47,230 bases of DNA from Treponema sp. Lineage in GTDB: Bacteria; Spirochaetota; Spirochaetia; Treponematales; Breznakiellaceae. Within the stretch, counting starts at the first letter, position 1. The number at the start of each line of letters is the position of its first letter. Below are positions 33,460-41,244 of the stretch, one piece after another. The notes under the pieces are model-generated. The model was not told the DNA's origin, made no database searches, and saw only the letters and a list, made by a program, of their open reading frames with translations. The translations under genes were made by a program, and so were the position numbers. Location: contig JAIRWM010000017.1 of the NCBI GenBank assembly GCA_031268975.1, positions 1 through 47,230 on the forward strand, given 5' to 3'.

Positions 33460-33915
33460 CTATGGAATCCAGATAAGCTTGTCCGGCTCCGATTCGTTTA
33501 TAAAAATTCTTTCGTAGCGGCCGGAATGTTCAACGCCGGGATTTTCGGGAAAATATGTTTTGCGGAAAAACCACAGTATGTCCGCCATTATCATCGCGGA
33601 ATTACACGGGGCGAAGCGGAACCATATCTCTTCATCTTCCAGGATTTTTTTCGCGGCGCTGTCGTTTGTAAGCTCCGGATCGGTCAGCCGGCGGATCTCC
33701 GTACGAAGGCCGCCGTAATGGGTTCTGCCCACCGTAAGCATGCGCAGATGTTTGTGATCGTCCATCCAGTAAATTTCGTACACACCCGCCACAGATGGAA
33801 CTTTGGCGTTAATGGCCCATCGATCCGCAATCGCCAGCGGCGACCATTTAATGGCATAGTGTATGTCTTTGCCTTTTTCCCGCGCGTATACGCCGTATTC
33901 GTCTAACCCGGACAT
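33460..33915 (-). CDS. Conserved-looking protein of unknown function
   Basis: 151 residues, no confident family. A segment PSVAGVYEIYW ... LRMLTVGRTHYGGLRTEIRR has the spacing of a GIY-YIG-like core (GVY, then T-V-G-R-T), followed by FAPCNSAMIMADILWFFRKTYFPENPG, where the family often has a helix and a conserved Asn; the catalytic Tyr/Arg/Glu set is not clearly complete. It is rich in Trp and charged residues, with no signal peptide or membrane segment, so likely cytoplasmic. The start has no strong ribosome binding site. It is the first gene of a two-gene unit with the YrdC-like protein. Confidence 0.65.
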   Translation of the reverse strand: MSGLDEYGVYAREKGKDIHYAIKWSPLAIADRWAINAKVPSVAGVYEIYWMDDHKHLRMLTVGRTHYGGLRTEIRRLTDPELTNDSAAKKILEDEEIWFRFAPCNSAMIMADILWFFRKTYFPENPGVEHSGRYERIFINESEPDKLIWIP

Positions 33916-34080
33916 GAGCTGACTATATCATGGATTTGTTATGTTTTCCATACACCCATCACCGGGAGATTGTATATATTTTCATACAGCAATGGTCTCT
34001 TTTTTTACCACATGGATAACCGCAATTCTATTTCCTTATGGTACAACAAATTAAAAATTATCCTCTGTTCGTGATAAAGT

Positions 34081-34097
34081 TGGCACGGTTTTTGCTA
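34081..34097 (+). promoter_or_regulatory. Sigma-54 (-24/-12) promoter of the rpoS-like gene
   Basis: TGGCAC-GGTTT-TTGCTA matches the RpoN consensus TGGCAC-N5-TTGCW at every position, with GG at 34082-34083 and GC at 34094-34095. A start of transcription near 34108 gives a leader of about 30 nt containing AGGAGG before the ATG at 34140. Confidence 0.85.
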
Positions 34098-34139
34098 CAG
34101 TATGACTGCGAGAATAGTTTTTGGTTCCAGGAGGAACAT

Positions 34140-34970
34140 ATGGGGATGCCTAGAAGCTCCGATGATCTTGTGGCGATGTATTTTGAACAGTTGAAGCGCT
34201 ATCCTCTCGTTTCCGTTGACGAAGAAAAGGATCTCGCGAAACGAATACAGAATGGAGACGCCGCCGCCCGCCGCCGGCTTATCGAAGCCAATCTCAGGCT
34301 TGTGATAAAAATCGCGAAGTCCTATCTTTCGTACGGGGTTTCTTTCATTGACCTCATTCAGGAGGGCAATCTGGGGCTTGTGCATGCCGTGGACAAGTTT
34401 GATCCCGCAAAGGGCGTGCATTTTTCCACGTACGCGAATTGGTGGATCCGCCAGGGTATTATCCGCTTTTTAACGGACAAGCGCCGGATGATACGGCTCC
34501 CGGCGCGCAAGGAAGAATTGCTTCGCAGGGTACAAAGGGCTTCCCAGACGTTAAGCCAAAAACTTTCCCGCAGCCCCAGTTCCGCCGAGCTGTCGGCGGC
34601 AGTCGGCGTTCCCGCCGGTGATATCAGCCTCATGCTTGCCGTTTCGGAAGGAATATCCTCTCTGGATGCGGCCGAAGAATGTTCCTCGACAACTCTTCTT
34701 GAAAACCTCGCGGATTATACGTACAACCCGGAACAGATCCTGGTAAGGAAAAATTCCCGCAGGGTTACTCTTGACATACTCGACCGTCTTAAAGAAAAAG
34801 AGAAAAACATTCTTGTACATCGTTACCGGCTTGGGGGTGGTGAATGTCATACTCTGAAGAAAATCAGCGATAAAATGGGTATCTCTCCCGAAACGGTACG
34901 GCAGATCGAAATGCGCGCCCTGAGGAAAATGCGGGAAAGCGCCGAGGAATTAAAGAGCTGCCTGGCGTAG
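34140..34970 (+). CDS. RpoS-like alternative sigma factor (sigma-70 family)
   Basis: 276 residues from ATG 34140, set by AGGAGG; in-frame codons upstream overlap the promoter. Region 1.2/2: SSDDLVAMYFEQLKRYPLVS, RRRLIEANLRLVIKIAKSY, DLIQEGNLGLVHAVDKFDP and FSTYANWWIRQGIIRFLTDK. Region 3: RSPSSAELSAAVGVP. Region 4: LDILDRLKEKEKNILVHRYR and a helix-turn-helix LKKISDKMGISPETVRQIEM. It lacks the long region 1.1 of the housekeeping factor. It directs core RNA polymerase to an alternative promoter set. A perfect sigma-54 promoter in front suggests an RpoN-to-RpoS relay like that known in Borrelia (the parallel is inference). Confidence 0.9.
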   Translation: MGMPRSSDDLVAMYFEQLKRYPLVSVDEEKDLAKRIQNGDAAARRRLIEANLRLVIKIAKSYLSYGVSFIDLIQEGNLGLVHAVDKFDPAKGVHFSTYANWWIRQGIIRFLTDKRRMIRLPARKEELLRRVQRASQTLSQKLSRSPSSAELSAAVGVPAGDISLMLAVSEGISSLDAAEECSSTTLLENLADYTYNPEQILVRKNSRRVTLDILDRLKEKEKNILVHRYRLGGGECHTLKKISDKMGISPETVRQIEMRALRKMRESAEELKSCLA

Positions 34971-35039
34971 CCCCGCCCGGAGACAAACGCGAAAAACGGC
35001 CCTTTACCTCCCCGGATTTTCCGGTTATTCTGGGGACAG

Positions 35040-36083
35040 GTGAAATCTGACACAAGGGTAAAAAAGCCCAAAAAGACCAAAAATTCTCCGGCGGGCCGTA
35101 AAAAGGCGGGTTTTGAGGATGGAGTCCGCTCTGTCCTTGTTGCCGGCATTGTGGTATGCGCCGTGGTTCTCGGCGCGGCGGGCATTTTCGCCGCCCGTTC
35201 CGTTTTGGGCGGCGGCTTTACCCCGCCGCCGTCTACCGGCGATGCGCCCGCGGAGGCGGAAGGTTCCGGCGAAGGTTTCGGAACGGAGACGTTTCCCGAA
35301 CTGGAAGACGCCATAAGACAGCTGGAAGCGGACCGGGAATCAGGCGTCCGGCCGGTTTTGCCCGGTGTGCCGGCCGCGGGGAAAGGCGGAGAGGCGGGCC
35401 TTCCTTCCGAACGGCGGGGAATTCTTGTGTTTGTCATTGACGATGCCGGCAACAACCTGAAAGAGCTCGATCCGTTTCTCGCGTTTCCCGGGCCGCTTAC
35501 CATAGCCGTTCTGCCCGGTCTGCCGTATTCCGCGGAAGCCGCGAAAAAGGTGCGGGATGCCAAAAAGGAAGTTTTTCTTCATCAGCCGATGGAGCCCCTT
35601 GGCGGCCAGGATCCGGGGCCCGGCGCGATCAAAACAGGGATGGATGATCAGGAGATACGGCAAATTATCACCAAAAACCTTGCCGGGGTATGGCCAGTCG
35701 CCGGGATGAACAACCACGAAGGCAGCAAGGTAACCATGGATCCGGAGATGATGAGGACCGTGCTGGAACTGTGCCGGGAAAACCGTATCCACTTTCTCGA
35801 TTCCCGTACCACCGCCGATACCGCGGCGCCGGGAGTGGCCGCGGATATGGGTTTTGCCATCGCCCGGCGGGACGTGTTTCTTGATAACGAACAGGGCAGG
35901 GACGAAATCATACAGGCGATAGAGCAGGGGTGCAGAAAGGCCGAAAGGGACGGTCTTGCGGTGATGATAGGCCACGCCTGGTCGCCCAGGCTTGCCGGTA
36001 TACTTGCGGAAATGTACCCCGGCCTTGTAAAAAAAGGCTTTTTCCTGACCACCGTATCGGGAATACTTGACGCGGGAAAATAA
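35040..36083 (+). CDS. Divergent polysaccharide deacetylase family protein (YibQ-like)
   Basis: 347 residues. A lysine-rich cytoplasmic start is followed by one membrane helix (about 31-52, SVLVAGIVVCAVVLGAAGIF), a Pro/Gly/Glu-rich linker (55-120), and a NodB-like barrel: LVFVIDDAGNNLKELDPFLAF, LTIAVLPGLPYSAEAAKKV, EVFLHQPMEPLG, MNNHEGSKVTMD, FLDSRTTADT and VMIGHAWSPRLAGIL. The Asp/His pattern is that of the divergent deacetylase family whose substrate is unsettled. GTG start after GGGGACAG. Periplasmic, membrane-tethered. Confidence 0.88.
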   Translation: MKSDTRVKKPKKTKNSPAGRKKAGFEDGVRSVLVAGIVVCAVVLGAAGIFAARSVLGGGFTPPPSTGDAPAEAEGSGEGFGTETFPELEDAIRQLEADRESGVRPVLPGVPAAGKGGEAGLPSERRGILVFVIDDAGNNLKELDPFLAFPGPLTIAVLPGLPYSAEAAKKVRDAKKEVFLHQPMEPLGGQDPGPGAIKTGMDDQEIRQIITKNLAGVWPVAGMNNHEGSKVTMDPEMMRTVLELCRENRIHFLDSRTTADTAAPGVAADMGFAIARRDVFLDNEQGRDEIIQAIEQGCRKAERDGLAVMIGHAWSPRLAGILAEMYPGLVKKGFFLTTVSGILDAGK

Positions 36084-36124
36084 TTCAGCTTTATGGCAGC
36101 CTTGTATCCGTATGGCCGAAAGTC

Positions 36125-37168
36125 ATGAACGTCCTCGGCATAGAAACATCCTGTGATGAATGCGCCGCCGCGGTTGTCAGCGGCGGGAAAATCCTCTCCA
36201 ATGTGGTAGCCACACAGGTGCCCTTTCACGCGCGCTGGCAGGGAGTGGTTCCCGAAATTGCCAGCCGTATGCACACCGAATGGATTTACGGTGTTGTTGA
36301 AAAAGCCCTGTCGGACGCCGGTCTGGAGCCGGAACAGGTGGAAGGAGTCGCCGTTACCGCCCATCCGGGACTGCTCGGCTCGCTTTTGGTCGGATTGCAT
36401 TTTGCCAAAGCGTTTGCCTGGGCAAGGGGTATTCCGTTTATCGCCGTCGATCATCTTCTGGCCCATTTGTACGCCTCACGGCTAGGCGCAAAAGATCCGC
36501 CGGAATATCCTTTTCTGGGGCTGCTTGTTTCAGGCGGACACAGCGCCATTTGCCGGGTAGACGATTTTGACAATGTGACGGTTCTGGGAACCACCATAGA
36601 CGACGCTGTCGGTGAAGCGTTCGACAAAGTGGCGAAATTTTACGGTTTTGGCTATCCCGGCGGGGCGGTTATCGACAGGATGGCACAGAGCGGAGACAGC
36701 GGCGCTTTTAAATTTCCCATGCCGAATCTGTACAAAACCGGAAAAGACGGGAAAGATCACCGTTGCGATTTTTCTTATTCGGGCCTTAAAACCGCGGTGA
36801 TAAACCAGTTGGAACAATTTCGGAAAAAAAAACCGAGCGGCACACCCGGCGGGGAAGCCTGCGACATTGCCGCCTCGTTTCAGAAAACCGCCGTCGAGAT
36901 CCTCCTCCGGGGCCTGTTCCGCGCCGCCTGTGATACCGGCATCACGACCGTTGTGGCAGGCGGCGGCGTCGCGGCAAACAGCTGCCTCCGCTCAAGGCTT
37001 GCCGAACACGGCGGACTGCGGATAATTTTTCCGCCCCCGGAACTTTGCGGCGACAACGGCGCCATGGTCGCGGGAATTGGAGAACAGTACCTGCTGCGGG
37101 GCGGCGCTTCGCCGTTAAGCGAAACGGCTTCGGCGCGGGTAAAGGCATTCCGGCGGCGGTACCCGTAG
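36125..37168 (+). CDS. tsaD: tRNA N6-threonylcarbamoyladenosine transferase TsaD
   Basis: 347 residues. Kae1/TsaD signatures: VLGIETSCDECAAAVV, GVVPEIASRMHTEWI, metal-binding DHLLAHLYASRL, FLGLLVSGGHSAICRV, TIDDAVGEAFDKVAKFYGFG, YPGGAVIDRMA, VAGGGVAANSCLRSRL and PPPELCGDNGAMVAG. It transfers the threonylcarbamoyl group to A37 of ANN-decoding tRNAs with TsaB/TsaE (not seen here). Ribosome binding site weak. It follows the deacetylase gene by 41 bases and is probably co-transcribed. Confidence 0.95.
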   Translation: MNVLGIETSCDECAAAVVSGGKILSNVVATQVPFHARWQGVVPEIASRMHTEWIYGVVEKALSDAGLEPEQVEGVAVTAHPGLLGSLLVGLHFAKAFAWARGIPFIAVDHLLAHLYASRLGAKDPPEYPFLGLLVSGGHSAICRVDDFDNVTVLGTTIDDAVGEAFDKVAKFYGFGYPGGAVIDRMAQSGDSGAFKFPMPNLYKTGKDGKDHRCDFSYSGLKTAVINQLEQFRKKKPSGTPGGEACDIAASFQKTAVEILLRGLFRAACDTGITTVVAGGGVAANSCLRSRLAEHGGLRIIFPPPELCGDNGAMVAGIGEQYLLRGGASPLSETASARVKAFRRRYP

Positions 37169-37176
37169 GGCCGGGC

Positions 37177-38376
37177 CTAAAGGGTTATCAAGTCTGTCAG
37201 TCTTCTGTTCAAATAGTCCTCTATAGCCATAAGAGCGCTTCCTGCCAACGTACTGTTCGATTTTAGGACAGACTGTTTAAATTTTGTTGAAATTCTTAAT
37301 GGTTCGTAGCAGGTGTTATTGTATTTTGCTGTCGATAAATCAAATAAAAAAGGGTGTTTATCAATCAAGCTGCCTCCCATAATAATATTCGCCGGATTAA
37401 GGTAACATATGGTATTACTGAGAACGATTGAAATATAGTCGCATATTCGTTCAACCTGTGGAATTGCCCACGCCTCTCCTTTTTGAAAGGAGGACATTAA
37501 TTCATCAATACTTGATATTCTAGGCGCGACCTCTTTAATTTTAGATATAATACGTTCCTCTGAAAGATAAGCGGCAGAACAACCTCTTCTTCCACAGGGA
37601 CAAAGCCGGCCGTCAGAATAATCAACAATGGCATGTCCGATTTCTCCTGCATAGTTTGAGATGCCGCGAACCAGCGATCCGTTATTGTATATTGCGCCGC
37701 CGATACCCCGTCCAAAAGTAATATATACTGTGTCGTCATTTTCAGAAATGTTCCCTGCCCGAATCTCTCCAAGCAGCGCACATTTTACTTCATTGTCCAC
37801 CGATACGGGAATCCCAAAAAGATCTTCCGCGTATCTGCGTATTGGAACATTTGACCATTGTAACAGATCCGCGTACAACACGGTTCCGGACTTAATATCC
37901 ACGGTTCCGATAGTTCCAATGCCTACCGCTTTAACACTTGATTCGGGAATATAACTTTTTGCAAGCACTTTTTTGTACATATCATGGATTTGTCTGGCCA
38001 TTGTTATTCCATCTTGAGGATCCCGGCGAATCCGTTCGGTATGGGTTGACAGTATGGTCCCCCTGAAATTCACAATTCCGATTAAAAGTTCTTTTTGGGA
38101 AATATCAATCCCCGCGCAGTGGAACGACTCCGCGTTAATATCCAATAATACCGCTTTACGTCCTACGCCGCCTGATGTTGATGTTGTTGTTTCTTTTACC
38201 AGTCCCATTTCCTGAAGATCCGATACAATGCGGGTTGCGCTGGTGGGACTCATCCCGGTCATGCGGGCTATTTCACTTCTCGAAATGCCGGAAGCGGTTC
38301 TGATAATATTCAGTACCATTTTTGTGTTATTGTACTTAATTGTGTTTTGATCCTGGGATCCAAACTCAGTCAGCAT
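37177..38376 (-). CDS. ROK-family transcriptional regulator (NagC/XylR type)
   Basis: 399 residues. Winged HTH at about 30-60 (ISRSEIARMTGMSPTSATRI, then VSDLQEMGLVKE) and a sugar-kinase-like ROK domain: ITFGRGIGGAIYNNGSLVRG, NYAGEIGHAIVDYSDG and the zinc motif LCPCGRRGCSAAYLS. The usual Glu after the last Cys is Ala here, and there is no DIGGT ATP loop, as expected for a regulator. GGGGGAAG precedes the ATG. It probably controls the M81/ABC operon behind it, with an aldose as effector (inference). Its own promoter is flanked by inverted CCGTGCGGT sites. Confidence 0.92.
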   Translation of the reverse strand: MLTEFGSQDQNTIKYNNTKMVLNIIRTASGISRSEIARMTGMSPTSATRIVSDLQEMGLVKETTTSTSGGVGRKAVLLDINAESFHCAGIDISQKELLIGIVNFRGTILSTHTERIRRDPQDGITMARQIHDMYKKVLAKSYIPESSVKAVGIGTIGTVDIKSGTVLYADLLQWSNVPIRRYAEDLFGIPVSVDNEVKCALLGEIRAGNISENDDTVYITFGRGIGGAIYNNGSLVRGISNYAGEIGHAIVDYSDGRLCPCGRRGCSAAYLSEERIISKIKEVAPRISSIDELMSSFQKGEAWAIPQVERICDYISIVLSNTICYLNPANIIMGGSLIDKHPFLFDLSTAKYNNTCYEPLRISTKFKQSVLKSNSTLAGSALMAIEDYLNRRLTDLITL

Positions 38377-38386
38377 GAAACTTCCC

Positions 38387-38433
38387 CCGTGCGGTCATTA
38401 TATCGAAAGTATGTTAAATCAACAACCGCACGG
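38387..38433 (-). promoter_or_regulatory. Promoter and flanking inverted sites of the ROK gene
   Basis: Reverse strand TTGTTG (38420-38425), 17-bp spacer, TATAAT (38397-38402). The inverted arms CCGTGCGGT (38387-38395) and ACCGCACGG (38425-38433) bracket the promoter; each arm is itself nearly palindromic. Possible autoregulatory operators, or a 5' hairpin. Confidence 0.5.
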
Positions 38434-38472
38434 CAGGCCCAAATGTCAAAAAAATTTTGAAATCATATTCGG

Positions 38473-39909
38473 TTATTTCACATATGTCAGCGGATAGACC
38501 GGGGGCGTTATCCGTTTAAAGGGCAGTTTCTCTATCATCATGTTTGTAGCGCCATTTGTAAGGGCTAAAATCGCAAGATCGGCCTTTTCCCTTAACTCGG
38601 CAAAGAGATATCCCTGCTTGACTACAATTACGTGGTATTCCTCCAGATTAAGACCTGCCGCGTTAAAGTGGTGCGCCGAAATAAAAGAGCCCGGTTTATC
38701 CGTGATAACTATATCAATATTTCCGGCAGTTAAAGTGACGGAATTTCCAACAGTATCGGTTTCGCAGCTCATGTACCCTTTTAGCTCGCCTTTTTTTTTC
38801 AATACCGCGGTAACAGTAACCGCCTTTGAATCTTCATTTTTGCCGTGTCCTATGCTGACCGTAAGTCTTTCTCCCTCCCGGTGTTTTATGCATTCGGCGA
38901 CCGTTTTTTCATCCCAGATTGATGTTATGATCACTTTTTTTCCGTTAAGATTCCTGGCCGACAAGTATTCCCTGAGCAGGGTGGTATGATCGCCGACGGC
39001 GCCGCCTGTCGTGTTGTCCCCGGAATCGGAAACATAAACGGGACCGCCTTTATATGCAAGAGAATATCGCATGGCTTCATGAGGCAAGAGCGGAAGCTGG
39101 TCAAAATCAAAGCTGTCGCGCAAAGAATAAACATAATCGGCCAGATTTCTTGCTTCTTTTTCCGCCGTACCGGTGAAATCGGCGGATTGAGGTGTTACGA
39201 TTATATTTGTGTGCAGCGTAGGACAATCACACCATACCATTCCTATTCCAAGAGACGCTATCGCGATTCCGGTTTTTTTTTCTGTTTCACAGAGCATTTT
39301 GAAAATTTCCGAGAGCGGCCAGACGGTTCCAAGGGCTTTTTCCGGATGGATCGCATACGGCAGCTGAAAAAAGACAGGGCTCGTTTTTATGTTTTCACGA
39401 AGGCACCGTAACATCTGCCGCGCCACAATATGTTCCGATTCCCGTTGATCAATATGGGGGACAGTTCGATAATGCCGGATGATATTAACAAATTTCACAA
39501 ATTCAGGATGTGTATTGGCATGGATATCAAAGACAATGCCTACAATTTTTTCCCTGCCAACAACATCTCGTATTCGTTTTAAAAGTTCATATTCTCCGCT
39601 GCCAATATCCGAAACTTCCATACTTCCATGAAGATGAAGAAAAATCCCGTCAATGTCCTTATTTCGCTCCAGAATATCAATAATGCGTCCTGAATAGTAA
39701 TCAAATGCTTCCCTGGATACAAGACCATTTGGAAGAGAAACGGCATAAACAAGCGGTATCATTTCAACGCCCTCTTTTTCAAATATTTCCCCGGCATACA
39801 TCCTCTTGAGCACGTCTTCTCCCTCACAGTAGACAAAATCCTCCTTTCTCACCTGTGTCGGATTAAACGAATTGGCTTCATGATAAAACATACCCACCGC
39901 TATTTTCAT
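38473..39909 (-). CDS. M81-family (MlrC-like) metallopeptidase
   Basis: 478 residues, full length. N-terminal KIAVGMFYHEANSFNPTQ is the family's H-E-x-N-S/T-F motif; IFLHLHGSMEVSDIGSGEYE, GIVFDIHANTHPEFV, YRTVPHIDQRESE and VWCDCPTLHTNI supply further metal ligands; the C-terminal domain (about 300-478) includes VYVSDSGDNTTGGAVGDHT. The name-giving member opens and degrades microcystin-derived peptides, but most are uncharacterised. Here the gene lies between a ROK regulator and a sugar-type importer rather than peptide transport genes, suggesting an amide or peptide-bearing sugar ligand, or a different hydrolase activity (inference). Confidence 0.88.
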   Translation of the reverse strand: MKIAVGMFYHEANSFNPTQVRKEDFVYCEGEDVLKRMYAGEIFEKEGVEMIPLVYAVSLPNGLVSREAFDYYSGRIIDILERNKDIDGIFLHLHGSMEVSDIGSGEYELLKRIRDVVGREKIVGIVFDIHANTHPEFVKFVNIIRHYRTVPHIDQRESEHIVARQMLRCLRENIKTSPVFFQLPYAIHPEKALGTVWPLSEIFKMLCETEKKTGIAIASLGIGMVWCDCPTLHTNIIVTPQSADFTGTAEKEARNLADYVYSLRDSFDFDQLPLLPHEAMRYSLAYKGGPVYVSDSGDNTTGGAVGDHTTLLREYLSARNLNGKKVIITSIWDEKTVAECIKHREGERLTVSIGHGKNEDSKAVTVTAVLKKKGELKGYMSCETDTVGNSVTLTAGNIDIVITDKPGSFISAHHFNAAGLNLEEYHVIVVKQGYLFAELREKADLAILALTNGATNMMIEKLPFKRITPPVYPLTYVK

Positions 39910-39936
39910 ACTGAACCCCTAAAAAGGAAGTTGTTC

Positions 39937-39989
39937 AAAAACCGGAGTTCCCAGACAGCCCTGGCAAATGATCCAAAAATCCGGTTTTT
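39937..39989. terminator. Inverted repeat between permease and M81 genes
   Basis: AAAAACCGGA (39937-39946) and TCCGGTTTTT (39980-39989) are perfect 10-bp arms with a 33-nt loop. A second structure, CCACGG/CCGTGG with an inner GAGGA/TCCTC stem, lies at about 40023-40055. They may end or process the cluster 3 transporter mRNA before the M81 gene. Confidence 0.45.
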
Positions 39990-40068
39990 GCGCTTTGTTC
40001 CAAATTGTAATGTTTCACAAGACCACGGATTGAGGAAACTCCTCGAAGCGCCGTGGAACAGTAATCAT

Positions 40069-41244
40069 TCATTTCCCCGCAGGACTTTTCTTTTTCAGTT
40101 TAAATTGAAACTGTGATTTGTTTACATAAAGGTCAAGACATATTGCTATAAGCAATATTAAACCTTTAACGACCATTTGAAGATAAGAGGAAACATTCAT
40201 CAAGCTCATCACGTTATCTATTGCCGTAAGAACAAGACATCCTGTGAGCATCCCTCCTATGGTACCGATACCTCCGTTCATACTGGTTCCTCCAATGCAA
40301 CAGGCCGCGACAGCGTCAAGTTCAAGCAAGGCACCTCCGGTAGCGGCCGCTCCGCCCAGACGCGCCGTTAAAACAATACCGCCGATGCCGTACATAAGCC
40401 CTTCCAGTAAATATGCCTGGAAAATTCTCCGTTTCGTCCTGATTCCCGCAAGGAAGGCAGCTTCGATATTGCCTCCTATGATGTAAGCGTGCCTGCCGAA
40501 TACGGTCTTTGATGTTATAAAATGCATGAGTCCGGCGACAAAGAGGGCGATTATGACAGCCATGGGAAAACCCCTATAACCAAAAAAAACCCAGGCGAAA
40601 AGTGACGCGATAAGAACAGCTCCTGCTATGTGCCGGATAAGATAACCGAGGCCATCACCATATTTTTTCATTCTTTGAAAACGAAAAACCTGCGAAATAA
40701 CGAAAAACGCGAAAGTGAAAATAATAATAACAAGTGACGCTGCCGGTGAAATATACGCTTCACTGATAAGGGTGAAATTCTTTGGCATGGGGCCGACAGT
40801 TGCCGCATTTGTAAGCGTATACCCAATTCCGCGAAACATTTGCTGAAAAGCAAGTGTTACTATAAAAGCCGGAAGACTCAGATATCCGATAAAGAAACCA
40901 TTGGCCATGCCCATGATGATGCCCAAAAAAAGGCCCACGGAAATAGCTATATACATCGAAACGCCGAGCCGGACAATCAGTATGGCAACTACGACCCCCG
41001 TAAGGTAGACGCCGGAACCACCCGCAATATCAAAATTCCGCTCAATAAGCAGTACCATAAGACTTGAAGCGAGGATCATCAAGACGGCTGACTGTTTAAA
41101 GAGCATGGTAAGATTTCGCTGGGAAAAGAAAGTGTTGTTTGAGATGGAATTAAAGAAAAACAGCATCATCGCTGCCGCGATGATAAAACCTGTGGTTTTG
41201 AGAATATTTTTGTTCTTAAAAAGATCTTCCGCATTAGTTGTCAT
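40069..41244 (-). CDS. Sugar ABC transporter permease (XylH type), cluster 3
   Basis: 391 residues from ATG 41244 (GAGGAGG), overlapping the ATPase stop by 11 bp. Longer than the RbsC-like permeases and closer to XylH: LASSLMVLLIERNFDIAGGSGV, FFIGYLSLPAFIVTLAFQQM, an extra central helix pair (about 215-260), AYIIGGNIEAAFLAGIRTKRR and AACCIGGTSMNGGIGTIG. Xylose or another sugar is likely but cannot be fixed. Confidence 0.92.
   Translation of the reverse strand: MTTNAEDLFKNKNILKTTGFIIAAAMMLFFFNSISNNTFFSQRNLTMLFKQSAVLMILASSLMVLLIERNFDIAGGSGVYLTGVVVAILIVRLGVSMYIAISVGLFLGIIMGMANGFFIGYLSLPAFIVTLAFQQMFRGIGYTLTNAATVGPMPKNFTLISEAYISPAASLVIIIFTFAFFVISQVFRFQRMKKYGDGLGYLIRHIAGAVLIASLFAWVFFGYRGFPMAVIIALFVAGLMHFITSKTVFGRHAYIIGGNIEAAFLAGIRTKRRIFQAYLLEGLMYGIGGIVLTARLGGAAATGGALLELDAVAACCIGGTSMNGGIGTIGGMLTGCLVLTAIDNVMSLMNVSSYLQMVVKGLILLIAICLDLYVNKSQFQFKLKKKSPAGK

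Noticed and set aside
34038-34139. Longer sigma factor starting at 34038
   Set aside because: The extension covers the sigma-54 promoter and lacks a ribosome binding site; AGGAGG marks ATG 34140.
40008-40020. parS-like site TGTTTCAC near 40010
   Set aside because: Only one half of the 16-bp parS palindrome is present.
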